NCBI RefSeq assembly: GCF_034190915.1
Contig: NW_026947496.1
Location: forward strand, 56,926,501 to 56,990,500
Direction: 5' to 3'
DNA length: 64,000 nucleotides
From: Cavia porcellus
Lineage: Eukaryota > Chordata > Mammalia > Rodentia > Caviidae
Shown: in pieces, positions 51,545 through 63,600 of the stretch
Layout: each line of letters opens with the position of its first letter
Numbering within the stretch: the first letter of the stretch is position 1
The notes under the pieces: generated by a model
Databases searched by the model: none
Told to the model about the DNA's origin: nothing
Seen by the model: the letters and a program-made list of their open reading frames with translations, nothing else
Made by a program: the position numbers and the translations under genes

Positions 51545-51725
51545 GTGAAAATTAAAACCACATTGAGATCCCATCATACTCCAACATAATGTCTATTGTC
51601 AAGAAAGCAAATAAATACTTCTGGCGAAGCTGTAGGGGGAAAGGAACCCTTCTGTACCGTTGGTGGGAATATAAAGTAGTACAACCAGCCAGAAACCCAT
51701 TTGACCCAGGACCTTTTTTACATGC
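51545..51725 (+). mobile_element. L1 ORF2 fragment
   Basis: aaaccacattgagatcccat, tctggcgaagctgtaggggg and cgttggtgggaatataaagt are standard L1 ORF2 3'-end landmarks on the plus strand. It breaks off near 51725. The minus-strand ORFs of 66 and 91 codons here are shadows. Confidence 0.7.
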
Positions 51726-52319
51726 ACGAAGGATAAGTAATGAAGTGGGAACATGCAGGAAATAGTTGGCAGCACATCTTCTGGAACTTCTGATTTCACT
51801 TTCTGTGTGCTGTCCTATATGAAGCATAATTCAACAGCATGAGTTCCTAATTTTACTGGACTTAACTTGATATGTGGTCTACATTTTAAAATGTTTCAGA
51901 AATTATTTGTCAGTGTTCATATTCTACAGAATTTTTTCTCTTCTTAGTTGATGTCTATTGTCAGTATGGAGAAAAAAATTGTAAAAATGAATTTATTTAG
52001 TAGAAATGAGGCATATCACTAGATTCGTAGCACATCACTAATTGAAAGGCTACAGAATTATTTAGATAATTTTGAATGTTATAAAACAAAAATATTATCC
52101 CCCAAAGGGTTTTATTGTTATTGTTTTATAAACATATCCTCATACTCCACTGTGTATTTCAATTATGGATTTTGTTTCATGTACTTTGCAAGGTTTGCAG
52201 ACACTTGACTAACAAGTGATCTCTTTGAAAATATTATGATAGATATAGCTGGCAATATAAGACACATCTACCAACTGGAAAATGACTAACTCAGTTGTGG
52301 TGCATTACCACAATGGAAT

Positions 52320-52320
<1 letters not shown>

Positions 52321-52394
<74 letters not shown>
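52321..52394. repeat. (AC)4(AG)n microsatellite
   Basis: acacacac followed by more than 30 AG units. The minus-strand Ser/Leu-rich frame at 52291-52494 is an artefact of it. Confidence 0.95.
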
Positions 52395-52396
<2 letters not shown>

Positions 52397-54689
52397 GAAA
52401 CATAGGCCAAATGCTTGTGGGAAAGCATTTTGCCTAAATTTAAACTAAATTTAAAGCATAATTTCCATTGTATGGGAAGCGTTCTGTAGAACATACAGTG
52501 AAAAGAGAAACGATATTCCTGAGTGTAAGGATTGAGGATTTTTTAAATTTTCTTTTTTACCATTTTATTTCATTCCCCAATTTTCTACAATAAATTTGTT
52601 TTCCTTTGTTGAATAAAAAATAGAGGCTGTTAACCTCAAGTGAAGTATTGTCTAGAGTTTTCACAGGTGATTTCTCCATGGTGGTGATGATAAAGCCAGC
52701 ATTTACTTTGAAAATATGAAATTTTACAAATACATGCTTGCTGTGATTAATTATACAAAACACAGTATGTTTCTTAACTCGTTTTCTTGGCCACCTAAAG
52801 ATAGAAAAATGACTTTCATGTCAAGTGGATGTTATCATCAGTAGCTGAAAAGTATACTTTGCACTTGGACTTCATTTGAGATGATCATCAACATTTGTAA
52901 TTAAGCTGCTTAAACATATAGTATTGTCCAAAAAAAAAAAAAATCAAATAACCAAAAGTTACTTTTCCTCCAATGGCAAGATACTCACTTTGGAACCACT
53001 GAAAGTATTATAAATAAACTAAATGTTTCAGATAATAGGAAATTGACTTGTTTTAAAACACACAGAAAGAAAATCAACTTTTTAATCACCCCAAACTCAG
53101 AGAAGACAGGCCGTGTGTCTACCTATAACATCAGAGAATGTCTTTGTTTTAAATGACTGGGAATTTCCTTGAGCAAAAATTTTGTTGAGACAATGAAAAT
53201 ATCTTAGTGTGTAAATTAAAACATAAGCAGAACATCTGCAGTGATCTAGAGGACTTAGAGGAAAGTTGGGCAGATTTAAAAAAAAAAAAAAAAACATAAA
53301 GTTCAGACAAATTACATATTTGGCCTGAGGGCTTGCTTGATTCTTTATTACCTGAAACTCACTGAATTCTGGTAAAGTTCAGTATTATACTATTACCTTG
53401 CTTTAGACTTTACAAAATCTGGAGTAATTTTATTCATGCGCATGGGGCGAGGGAAACCCATTCCTAAATCTGAAGAATGCATATTAATAAGTCACACATT
53501 CTATATGTATGATTTTTCTGCAGGTCATGAGCAAGTCACAAAAATAGGAGATGTGAAACATAGAAAGTCAACAAATGCCATTCAGTATCCTAAAGAGAAA
53601 TTTTCATGTAGTTTTCTCATTAGTTTGAAAAGTAAGTTGGACTTAAGACAGAAGATAACATACCTTTAATATTCCTTCAACAGGAACAACATAAACAAAA
53701 ACCAAAGCAGGTTTAGAGGTTTTTACAGGCAAGTTCTATGCTACAAACAGTTAAAAGAAAGCGTGGCCTACTTTTTCATTCTATTCATTGCTATTTAACA
53801 CAATCTTGTTAACATTTATTTATGGCAATGATTCTATTTCTCCATTACTCAAAAAGTTAGATTTCATTTTTAAATGTAAATAGATAATTCAATTTTAAAA
53901 GAAAATATTAGGGACATATTAATAAAAAAAAGAAACAAATGGCAAAAGTTGAGAAGGGAGATAAAATTTGGCCCCTATCGCATTACTATGTAGATTAAAC
54001 TATAACCTAGCCTGGATGATTATGCAATTAAAATGTGTCGGGAAACTTTACAGCTTCCAGATGTTGTCTGAGGCAAGAATATTCACTTTTTCAAACACCT
54101 CTAAAATATTCAAACTCACTATTTTATTGTCCATCATTCATATTTCCTTTTCATTTCTGTGGACACATTTCTTTGGTTTTCTTAATTTTTTGCCTCAATT
54201 TACCCAGAAGAAGCAGTCTGCTTGGAAAAGCAAACCTCAAGTGAAGAAACAACTGTACCACTTAATGTTACACTACTTGCTAAGTGGATACACATATACT
54301 ATGATTAATGAAGGCATTAAGAAGATAGCATCTCCTTATTTTGGGGGTGTCTTGGCCTGTGATTCAGGGCAGGCCAATCGGTGTTTTCTAACAAGTGGCC
54401 ACAATATTTAGTTCACAAAGGGACATTACTTGAGATGAGCCAATAAAAAGCCTAGTTTGTTCTGAGCAAAATAAACACAAAGAAGGAACCTTGTTTCCCT
54501 AGAGCGTCTGCTGCCAGAAAAGAGTCCTAGGATGCTGGTGACAGTAATATTGTCCTAAAAAGGAACCATGTTAAAATGATGCCACTATTGAACAGACAAG
54601 AGATGGAGAGTCATTATCTATACAGCAAATACCTACTGGTTTGGGTACCATCTACCACTGCTTAGAAACTGGAAAGCCAGTTCTATAGA

Positions 54690-55400
54690 CAGAGGAATGG
54701 TCATACCAGGCTAAATCTCTGTCCTGAAGGAGCTGATCTTCCAAGGAGGCAGACAATAAAATAAATTATATAAGATGGGTTTGGTGTGGTGCCTCTACGT
54801 CCCATGCACATGGAACAGAGCAGCGAAGGAGGCAGAAAATATTAGAACATAAAAGGCTACAATTTAAAATATGGCATCAGCTAGCTCTGAGATTATATTT
54901 AAATATACACACCAGAGATATGCAGAGAATGACATAAGGATATCTCAAGAAAGTGTTTTCTAGTAGAGAGGACAGCAAATGTTGAGGTCCTCAAGTGAAA
55001 GTGGGACAAGCAAAGTAGAAAATGATAGGAAATGTGCTGGAGCAGGCACTGTATTGGCTGTGTCGGGTATTTTAAGGATTCAGTATTCACATGGAATGGA
55101 TAGAAGGTAAAGGGAAAGTTCTCAGTAGTGATGTGACACCATCAGAATCATTATAGTCTAAGGCAGCCAATAGTAGCAACAGACAGGACAGTGAGAGACA
55201 CTGCCTGATCCATGGGAGAGAAGGAGGCCACTTGGAGGAAGAAGCCAGCACTTGATTAGATGTAGTAAGAAGTTGCAGATTCTTGATAAAGTTAGAAGGT
55301 TCTGGATCAGCTATAGGGTATGAGAGAAAAATCAGACTCCAATGATTGTGAGATTTCCTTCTTGAGAAACTGAAATAAAAATTTTGAATTTGCCAAAATG
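54690..55400 (+). repeat. Probable ancient interspersed repeat, class unknown
   Basis: tgtcctgaaggagctgatct with gaggcagacaataaaataaa, and far downstream atgggagagaaggaggccac, resemble pieces of a long, widely dispersed mammalian repeat containing 'ccctcaaggagcttacagtctagt'-like wording. Heavily diverged. No ORF of note. Confidence 0.35.
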
Positions 55401-56754
55401 GAAGATCCTGTGGAAAGGGCAGGCTTAAAATTTGTTGGGAGGCATGACCAAGAACTGTGCATAGGAAATACTGTTCAAGTTCTTACTGTGTATTTTTGAA
55501 GATGTCATTTGAGAGCCTGGATCCATCCATACTGAAAACCAGAATTATGACTTGAACTTTTAGTTACACAAAGCAGAATTTTTGATTTATAGAGTCTTTC
55601 TTAAAGACTTTGGACTTAAAGCTCTTAATGTGTTTTATTTTAGAAATCAATGCTTTTCATCATTTATAAGCCACGTGCAAATTTTTTTCATCAGTTTCAT
55701 TAGAAGGATGATGGTGTTAAAAGTTACCTCTTTTTGAAGAAAATTCATCTTTGATTACTTAAAGAGGCCAATTACTGTAAGTTTAAAAATGGCTTTGAAA
55801 GCACTAGTATTTGGATATGAAAAATTAAGTGTTTAATGGAAGCTATAGTACTTAGCTTGAGAATCCTTGTGTTATTTTGCATTAATCAGAAATATCTCTT
55901 ATACTCTTTATTGATATAAAGCCTTGCATACAGAATGCCATGATTATGAGTACATGAAACATTATAAGCAAGATGGTAGAAAGCCGAAGTAAGTGTTTGG
56001 AATTCACAATGTGCAATCAAGAGGAAGTACATCTGATTAATAACAGTACTTCAGGCTGGCCTGCTTCTTTAGGTTTTATTCATCCACTCAATTATCTGTT
56101 CAGCATTTGATGAGTTACTTCCATGTACTGGATTAGGATTGAGCACCAGACCAGAGTGAATGAATATAGAGAGATTCTCTCCCTACAAACTGCATAAACC
56201 AAAGAGGAAGACAAATAGAAAAATGCTATTTTAGTTCTGTATGCCTAAGATATACAGGTAGTTCTCTTCCAATTGATATTCACAAGAGTCTTACAAAAGC
56301 CTTAAATAGAATTTGAAGCTAAATGACTGCACAAGTTAGCAAGATTATTACAGCTACGAGTAATAATATCATAAATAGCTTTTGAAGCTTATCTCTTTCT
56401 TGCATTTTGGTACTTTTAAAAATTTATTACCATAAAGCTTAAAACTTAACACATATGTCTTATGAACAAGTTTAAGATGACTAGGGATTTTAATTATTTG
56501 TGTGAGCTTCCCATGCAGAAAAATTTTCCTTAATAACAACAACAGGTCAACATGTACACTTTAGGGTGAACTTCAGCAATGAGAGTGAATTTTAAAATTA
56601 TATTTTATTTATTTTGTGTTGAAATTCCCATTAAATTACAGTTCCACTAGCATAAGAATCGTCTTCAATCACCTCATCCAGTTTTTAAGCAAAATCACAA
56701 TAAATACTGCTGTTAAATGAGTCATGAGTATTTTAATTATACGGTTGAGAGAAA

Positions 56755-56968
56755 GTATAACACAGTGGTTACCAATACATCTATATTTGGATGACTGTCC
56801 TGTTACTTACTGTGCCATCTCTGCAAAAATCTTCAGCTCTTTCATCTCCAAAGTAAGGATGCTAATAGCTTCCAAGTCATAATGTTGCTTTGAAAATTAA
56901 GACTCAACTTATGAAAAGTGCTAAAGAATCAGTCCTAGAAATTTCTCAGTAAATGTTAGCCATTAATA
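56755..56968 (+). mobile_element. MIR SINE
   Basis: The full MIR layout can be followed: cacagtggttaccaatacat, tgttacttactgtgccatct, cagctctttcatctccaaag, then gaaaagtgctaaagaatcag and agtaaatgttagcca at the 3' end. Confidence 0.75.
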
Positions 56969-56978
56969 TTATATAACA

Positions 56979-57058
56979 TGGGGGAGGATACTGGAACTGA
57001 ATTCAGGATTTTACTCTTGTAAGGCTGGTGTTGCACCACTGAGCTAAACACTTAGCCC
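56979..57058 (-). mobile_element. ID SINE abutting a MIR, 9-nt target duplication
   Basis: Antisense: ggatactggaactgaattca through ctgagctaaacacttagccc. It is flanked by tatataaca at 56970-56978 and 57059-57067. It lies immediately 3' of the MIR at 56755-56968. Confidence 0.7.
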
Positions 57059-59194
57059 TATATAACACTATTGTTATGTGAAAATTTCTAATTTTGATTA
57101 GGAATTTATAAGCAATTTATAAATAATAACAGGGATTTTCTTTTTAAAAAAATTTATTTTACCCTTTGTGCATGATCATAATATTCCTATGAACTTATAC
57201 TTAGTCACTTCTTTTGTCTTTGCAGTTAAGCAAGTTATGTTTGGTCTCACCATGACATAATACTGTGCTTTACAATTATGGCTTCTGATGAGAGATTACA
57301 TCAATTTTAAAATCAGAAGAAAGCGCCACATATATCTGCTTGCATATTATTGTGAAATAGAAACTTTTTATTAATGCTGTGTGTGACCTTAATTTTGACT
57401 GTTAACTGGATTAAAAGACATGCAGATGATGAATAAAACAAACTTCTGGGGATGTGTGGTTCGATGGACCATGGGGTGTGAGGTTGAGGTTTAGACCTGG
57501 TCCCTTACCTCTGCCTGTCTGGGTCTTCTTCTGTTCTTCCTTCCTGAATGTCAAGAGTTAAGCTATTTTCCTCCCACCATACTTTTTCTACCATGATGTT
57601 TCAGCCTTAGGATCAGCAGAATATGGACACTGAAACCTCTGAAGCTGAGACTTAAGATGAACATTTCTTCCTTTAAATTGCATGCATTAAGTATTTTATT
57701 CTCAGAAATGAAAATGTGATTACTATAATTTGTTTTGAATAATAAATGATGGTGTAGCAAAGGCATATTAATTCAGAATTGTTACTGGTAGATCCAAATT
57801 TATTTAATGAAAAGTTGTAAATCCATAATGTTTTCATTTTGTGTATTTTCAAATCCACATGCTCCTGGGTCATTCCTGGGTCACATGTAAGAGAATGGCT
57901 CAGACTTCTCCTAATCACTGGGCAAGGATATTATTAAATTTGCTGTTTACAAATGGATGTTACTAAAAGGACTAAAATGTTTTGCTGCTAAAGTGTTGCT
58001 CTGCAGTACTCATTGTGCAAGGAAGACATTAGCCACATGTTTTTCTATACATTGTGCAAAAAGAAGCATACATACTTCCCAGAACAAATTAGCAGGATCA
58101 TGTTTTATATATGTTTTAAACTACCAATAATTATTTTTGACCATTATATTTCATTTTCTGTTACTTGAGTTTTTAGCAATTTTAGTCAATAAATACACGT
58201 TTCCTATCAAATTTGGAACTGACATGTAGAATCAAGAAAGCATTCTTCAAATTTGCAACCAAGAAAATCATCATTTCATTTCTATAAAAAGCCAGGAAAG
58301 TAAATATATTCACTAAAATACATTTTGAAAACAGAAAAATATGGAGAGAATAACTATCTGCAAGTAAAACTATCAATACTAAACCTATCTAACCTCTTCA
58401 CGACCCCTTGTCCTTGCCTTTGATATGGGAGTAAGAAGGGACCAAGCATGAAGACCGGGGGACCTGGAGTATTCTCCATCACTTTTAGCTATGATGACAG
58501 CAACATGGTGACTCAAACAGGCACCTTCTAAGAAAGCATCAAATGCAGCACAATAATTAAATATCCATTCTTCTCTCCCTTTAATGGAAATATCTGTGGA
58601 ACACTCCACAGTGAAAGTCAGTGGCTGTCTTTTAGGTTCATTTAGTTATAACTCATCATTAGCACTCAGAAATTTGTCCTTTCTGGGTGGATTTTTAAAG
58701 GTGCGGCACCGGTACATTCAGGGGACTAGGCTGATGAGAGGATGATAAACTTTTATAAACATATTGCCATCTTTGGATGATGTAAGAAAGAATAAAAAAA
58801 ATCATATCTAAGTACATGGTGTTTCTAATTTACATGCTTATCTGTAACCCCCAAGCTTTGTGGAATAAAAAAAAAAATACTGAAAATAAACCTAAATAAA
58901 CTAATCATGTTTTTTTTTTTTTTTTGACGTTAGACAGATTTAACTTGACACCTGGCACTAAAAGTTTTCAAGGGATGCCTATTCATTTCCCATAGAGCCT
59001 CTACCTGTAGATTTAGTGAGATCAGGAAGACAAGGAATGTGGGATTCTGCAGTGATAAACATTTGCAACCAGTGTTGTTTGAATCAGTCTGTAAGACCCA
59101 TGACTTGAGGTGCCCATTTAGAATGATAGAAGAGGTTATCATATTTAATGCAGGCAATTTTCCTCAGCATTAACAAAATGAGAATCCCACATAC

Positions 59195-59381
59195 GTGTTT
59201 TCTTGGTGGTTGCATTAACGGTGGCACTGAAGGGACCAGCACCGGCACTGTTGTAAGCCCTGACAGCAGTGTAATACGCCAGGTTGCTCTTCAGGCCCCT
59301 GAGGCGGGCTGATGTCTCATTTCCTGCCACTTTCACTTTGCTTGATGACTCCTCCTCTCCTCCATTGTTCCAGTACCGTAC
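59195..59381 (-). CDS. CNTN3: Contactin-3 exon: C-terminal part of third FN3 domain
   Basis: Coding exon of a GPI-anchored neuronal immunoglobulin-superfamily adhesion protein. Read on the minus strand it is 187 nt: 62 complete codons beginning VRYWNNGGEEES and ending NATTKKT, plus one base carried over. It covers the C-terminal strands of a fibronectin type III domain, including the conserved LKSNLAYYTAVRAYNSAG segment typical of contactin FN3-3. Sequons N-E-T and N-A-T are potential N-glycosylation sites. The acceptor is ...tccaccag before GTACGG and the donor is gtatgt. The leftover C joins CT of the next exon to give Pro, producing KKTPPSQPPG without a frame break. The preceding exon (expected to end near LGYE) was not found up to 64000. 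Assignment to CNTN3 rather than CNTN4/5/6 rests on remembered paralogue sequences. Confidence 0.9.
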
Positions 59382-60221
59382 CTGGTGGACAGAAGTCACA
59401 AAACATGCCATGGCTAGACAAAAGCACTTGGTTTTTCACTCTGTGATTTTCACGAGAATGAACAATGCAATTTATATTCTTTTATTTATTCAACGATTAT
59501 TTCCAGAAGACTGTGCCAGGAGCTGCATGAGGCTCTATGTTGCAGCAGTGCCACATATAACTGAGACTCCAAGAGGAAACAGATAATAAAAACATGCAGA
59601 AAACATGCATATCAATTCAAAGACTGCTATGTAGGACCAGACTACTGGGTTATAAGTGGGAGAATGAAGGGGAGATCCACATGCCCATCAGAGAGAGGTG
59701 CTCCCACTTCTCAACCCCTAACCAACTCAGCCCAAATGCAATGCAGAAGACCGACAGCCCTGCATGTCCTCCACTGGACATTAGTGGTGCCTTTTGTGAA
59801 GAAAGTGAACCATTTCACCAAGATCATTAAAAAGTCAGTGGGTCAGCGGACTGCCCTGCCATGACAGCCAAAGGGCAACCTAAGTTGTTAGAAGAGTTGA
59901 TTTTAAATATAAATGAATATTATAATATCTCCTAATATGTAATTATTCTAGACCATGCAAAATAATCTTAAACTTTTAAAAATGTATTTATGCACATAGT
60001 ATGACAATATAAAAATGTTAATGAAAATGTCCTGTAAAAAGAGGATAAGGCAGGAAAGTAAATAAACATACATGCTTCCTAATTACTTCCAGTTTGTGCT
60101 ATGAAATTTAGTTATGCTTTGTTATAAAATTTGGATTGTTCATGAATTAAGAAAAACAGAAACAAAACCAACAATGATAAAATATACAAACAAATAAATT
60201 ATGAAAAGTACAATTATTCTC

Positions 60222-60346
60222 TCTTTTTGTTTTTTTCTTTTGAATAGGCTCTCAATCTGTTGCCCATGATGACCTTGAACTTCTGGGTCAAGTCATCCTC
60301 CTTTGCCTGCAGAGCACTGGGACTAAACGAGTTACCAAGCCCAGCT
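60222..60346 (-). mobile_element. B1 SINE, antisense
   Basis: A T-rich start, ggctctcaatctgttgccca, tgaccttgaacttctgggtc, tcatcctcctttgcctgcag and gcactgggactaaa, ending in caagcccagct. A full-length but diverged B1. Confidence 0.7.
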
Positions 60347-60716
60347 CAATTGTACAATGATTCCCTATACAGCAATAGGTTCAGGTATTACTGTGTAATG
60401 ATCTAATATGGGAATCGCGGAGTTAGCATAAATATGTAAAGCAGGTTAAAAGCACAGGCATATTTTTTCTGTTTGTAAAGAAATATATTCTCTCCTAGTT
60501 TTCTTACAAGGAGTAGCTTTTTGCCCTGGCTTTTACTTTTCTATTTATGATAATAAAATATAGAAACAGAAAATAACATTTTTAGGAAATAACTTACAAA
60601 TTGCACATGTATATGATGAAATTATCAAATATTCCTGAGTGCTAAGAGTCTTTGAGCCAAAAAAGATTTGGATCTGTACAAAATGAAACAAAACAAAACA
60701 GTAAATAGTAAAATTA

Positions 60717-60795
60717 AAGTCTGAGGATATAGCTCAGTGGCAGAGTTCCTGCTTTTCATTGGCAAGGTCTTAGGTTCATCCTCAACACAAGGGAA
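60717..60795 (+). mobile_element. ID SINE, degenerate
   Basis: gaggatatagctcagtggca, ttcctgcttttcattggcaa and taggttcatcctcaacac fit an ID body with A- and B-box remnants. The A-tail is poorly preserved. Confidence 0.65.
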
Positions 60796-61273
60796 ATAAG
60801 GGGACTTGAGGACCAAGTCAAGCTGAACAGCAGTTTTTCTTAATAATAAAAAAATCTTTCCTAGTTCTGCTTGATTGAAGGAAGAAAGACTTCACACTTA
60901 CAGAGCTTATTTTTCATATAAGGAAAGTAGAACTCTCACATTCACGTGAAATGCCCCAAATTTAAGATTTGCTCAAATTTGGCATTAGTTGTAAAGGCAT
61001 TGTGTAGACAAACAAAATGTGGTTATGGGTTATATATGAGATAAGCAGTTTCAGTTGCTGAGCAAAAGACAGTAGAAGTTACCATTTCTTTAATCAGCAG
61101 CTATGAAATTATCTTAAAATAGCATTACAATATAAATCTCTTTCTAAACAATGAGTGCAAAAGAGCAAACTAAGTATTGTACAACGTCAAGAATATATAT
61201 TCTATCAGATATACACATGTGAGTGCATGTGTGTTTGTAGAATTTTAAGCCCCTCTAAATTCATATAAAATGT

Positions 61274-61276
<3 letters not shown>

Positions 61277-61355
<79 letters not shown>
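61277..61355. repeat. Composite (TA)17(TG)22 microsatellite
   Basis: A pure TA run (61277-61310) changes directly into a TG run (61311-61355). Alternating purine-pyrimidine composition throughout, a candidate for cruciform or Z-DNA structure. Confidence 0.95.
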
Positions 61356-61357
<2 letters not shown>

Positions 61358-62717
61358 CTCTTGGACAAGGGTTGTTTGTTTCATAAGAATCTGAAAGGGA
61401 GGCTGAGAACCCCAAGAACTTGGACTAAAGGAAACACATTTACTTTTATAAAGCTGTAGTCAATGAAAATGCTAATGGATATCAATAGTTTGCACACATT
61501 CTACATTTGCCAATATCAAACACTGTGTGAAGGTTAGAGGGCTCCAAAATGATAAGATGCTTTCCCTGCCCACACAGGATCACCCAGTAATTAAGAATGA
61601 CACATGCTCAATAATCATAATAAAATATTATAGATAACCTGAACACTGTGGCCTGGGATGTAGCACAAGTCAGGGGAAATCACAGAAATATGAGCTCTAA
61701 TAATCTTTACTTAATAGAAAAGGCAGTAGAGAGATAGAGAAGTTAGATAACTCAATCAAGATCATTTTGTCTAAGCTTTGATCTCTAATCCACTGGCCAT
61801 TCATTTTCTGATTTATCAAATTATTTCACTATCAGTTGCCTAAAAATGGTTCTTAGGAGTCTGATTTAAAGAAAAAGAGAAATTATTCTATTATTGGCAT
61901 GTAGAATCTCTTTTTATAAATCCATTTATAGACAGTACTTGAAAGTTCCTGATAGGAGTATCTGATAGGAGTATGTTTTAAAGTACTTTAACCAATCTCC
62001 AAGTATCAGAAGTAGAGATTTATTTTTAGTTCTTCATTGCTGAGAAACAGTAGAAATATTTAGACATAGAGAAAAACTGTTCCAAGTTTGAATATGATAT
62101 TGTTAGTGAAAATTCATTATATCATCTCAAATAACTTCACTTAAAGAGTTCAACAAATTTACATATAACTAAAACATAAAAGAACAAAAGAGGGCCAGTA
62201 ATATTGTCAGCATTCTGTATGTTTTTTACATGTTCCATAACATTTTGAGCAAAAATACTTATATAAGTTTAGATCACTTTTTTAATAAGATAAAAAAGTC
62301 AAAAAATATTATAAAGGCAAATGCTCCAATTTTCTTCTCAGTTATTCTGGTTCTAAGCAGTAAAAGTGCTCCAACTGAGAGAACAGAATAGGTCTATGCT
62401 AATTTGGATTATAGGCACAATCACGATGCAGGGATGAAGAAAATGTGCCAGGGCTGAAGGAACAAGCTTTGGGAACGTAACTGTAGAAAAGAGTTAGCAT
62501 CAGGTTAACAAAACATGAAGGTGTCATTTATGAAGAGGAGCAGAGAGAAAAATGTATAAAGCACAGGGAAAACTCTGCTAACAACGAAGTTAGCAGTATC
62601 AGCTAGTGAGAGACCAGCTACAATACACCGACCTAAAACAGAATTTTAAAATATTATGTTTAAAATACCCATGTTTATTAAAAAGATATTGAATCTGACA
62701 TGCAAGAATGGGATATA

Positions 62718-62785
62718 GGGGATGGGGATATGGCTCAGCAGCACAGAACCTGCTTGAAAAGCACAGATCTTGAGCTCGATTCCAG

Positions 62786-62788
<3 letters not shown>
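62718..62788 (+). mobile_element. ID SINE whose tail is a (GA)n microsatellite
   Basis: ggggatggggatatggctca through gagctcgattccaggtaa is an ID body. Where the A-rich tail is expected, a long (GA)n tract starts at 62789, suggesting the tail region expanded into a microsatellite. Confidence 0.7.

Positions 62789-62842
<54 letters not shown>
62789..62842. repeat. (GA)27 microsatellite at ID tail
   Basis: A pure GA run directly following the ID body. Two minus-strand Ser/Leu-rich frames are artefacts of it. Confidence 0.95.
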
Positions 62843-62845
<3 letters not shown>

Positions 62846-63219
62846 CAGAAAAAAAGATCAGCCAGATTTGCAAGATAACAAGCAGACCTCATAGGTGTGA
62901 AAAATACAATAACTAAAAATGTAGAGTAAAATCAGCAATAAAAATTAAACTGGAAACTAATGCTGGGAGGGCAAATTAATTAGCCCAGAACACAGCCTGA
63001 AGGGAGAAATGAAAATTATTACAAGGAGGAGAAATTGAGGACAGGATGCAGAGTTCCAAATATTATCTCTGAAGGAGAGATTAGAGAAAAGCAACATTCA
63101 CAAGCAAAACAGATGAGAATTTTGCAGAACTGAAGAGAAACATGCATGTTGTATTGTAAGTCTGCTTTGAGTTTAGTGCAGGAAAAACAAGAGGCAATTC
63201 CTCTCAAAAGGTCAAGTGA

Positions 63220-63600
63220 GACTGAACTCTGGTTCTCAAGCTTTGTTCGTCACTAGCCAGCTAGCGGGGTCCAATTTTCCCCTTGAGCACTGGTGAGCCA
63301 CTGCATCTTGTTTGCCAGTGGGTAACTGGCCCAGGGAGGCAGTTAACCGCAATTCTTGGCACAGCAGACAGCAGAAGAAAGGACAGTAAGGAGGAGTCAC
63401 TCGGGACAGGGGCCTGTCCTGGTCATTACCAGGCCTCTACTATTGCAGCACAACCTGTGAAGATGCAAACAGTAGCCACCACTCAGCCACTGTTTAACCC
63501 CCGGCAGTTTCACTGACTCTGAGTCCACGCTGGCTATGAACGAGTGTTGCTATAGCAAGACAAAATATTTAAACGGGGGTGGGAGAGAGAAGGAGGGACA
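63220..63600. other. GC-richer intronic block with stem-loops
   Basis: A block distinct from its AT-rich flanks that contains two overlapping inverted repeats (GGACAGG/CCTGTCC at 63404-63419, CCTGGT/ACCAGG at 63418-63433) and a 77-codon plus frame with no recognised homology. It ends in a purine-rich gagagagagg stretch. It could be a repeat remnant or a regulatory element of CNTN3. Confidence 0.4.

Larger units (their letters stand above)
48307..59194 (-). other. CNTN3 intron of 10.9 kb
   Basis: Bounded by the donor gtatgt at 59194 and an acceptor at 48307 on the minus strand. It contains an L1M-like 3' end, an L1 ORF2 fragment, a B1-ID dimer, a MIR with an abutting ID element and simple repeats. 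A 147-codon plus-strand frame at 53968-54411 looks fortuitous. The parts not listed separately show only unique AT-rich sequence. Confidence 0.8.

Noticed and set aside
53968..54411. 147-codon plus-strand ORF in a CNTN3 intron
   Set aside because: No recognisable motif and no Kozak context or splice support. A frame of this length is plausible by chance in 64 kb read in six frames.
59594..59864. Two overlapping plus frames of 66 and 78 codons that look protein-like
   Set aside because: Considered as a processed ribosomal-protein-type pseudogene because of Lys-rich wording. No family could be matched and there is no poly(A) tail or duplication.
62599..62892. Ser/Leu-rich minus-strand frames
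   Set aside because: Antisense translation of the (GA)27 repeat and ID element.
63401..63433. Resemblance to a REST/RE1 binding site
   Set aside because: The CTGTCC and TGGT half-motifs are present but with wrong spacing, and the remaining positions do not fit the 21-bp consensus.
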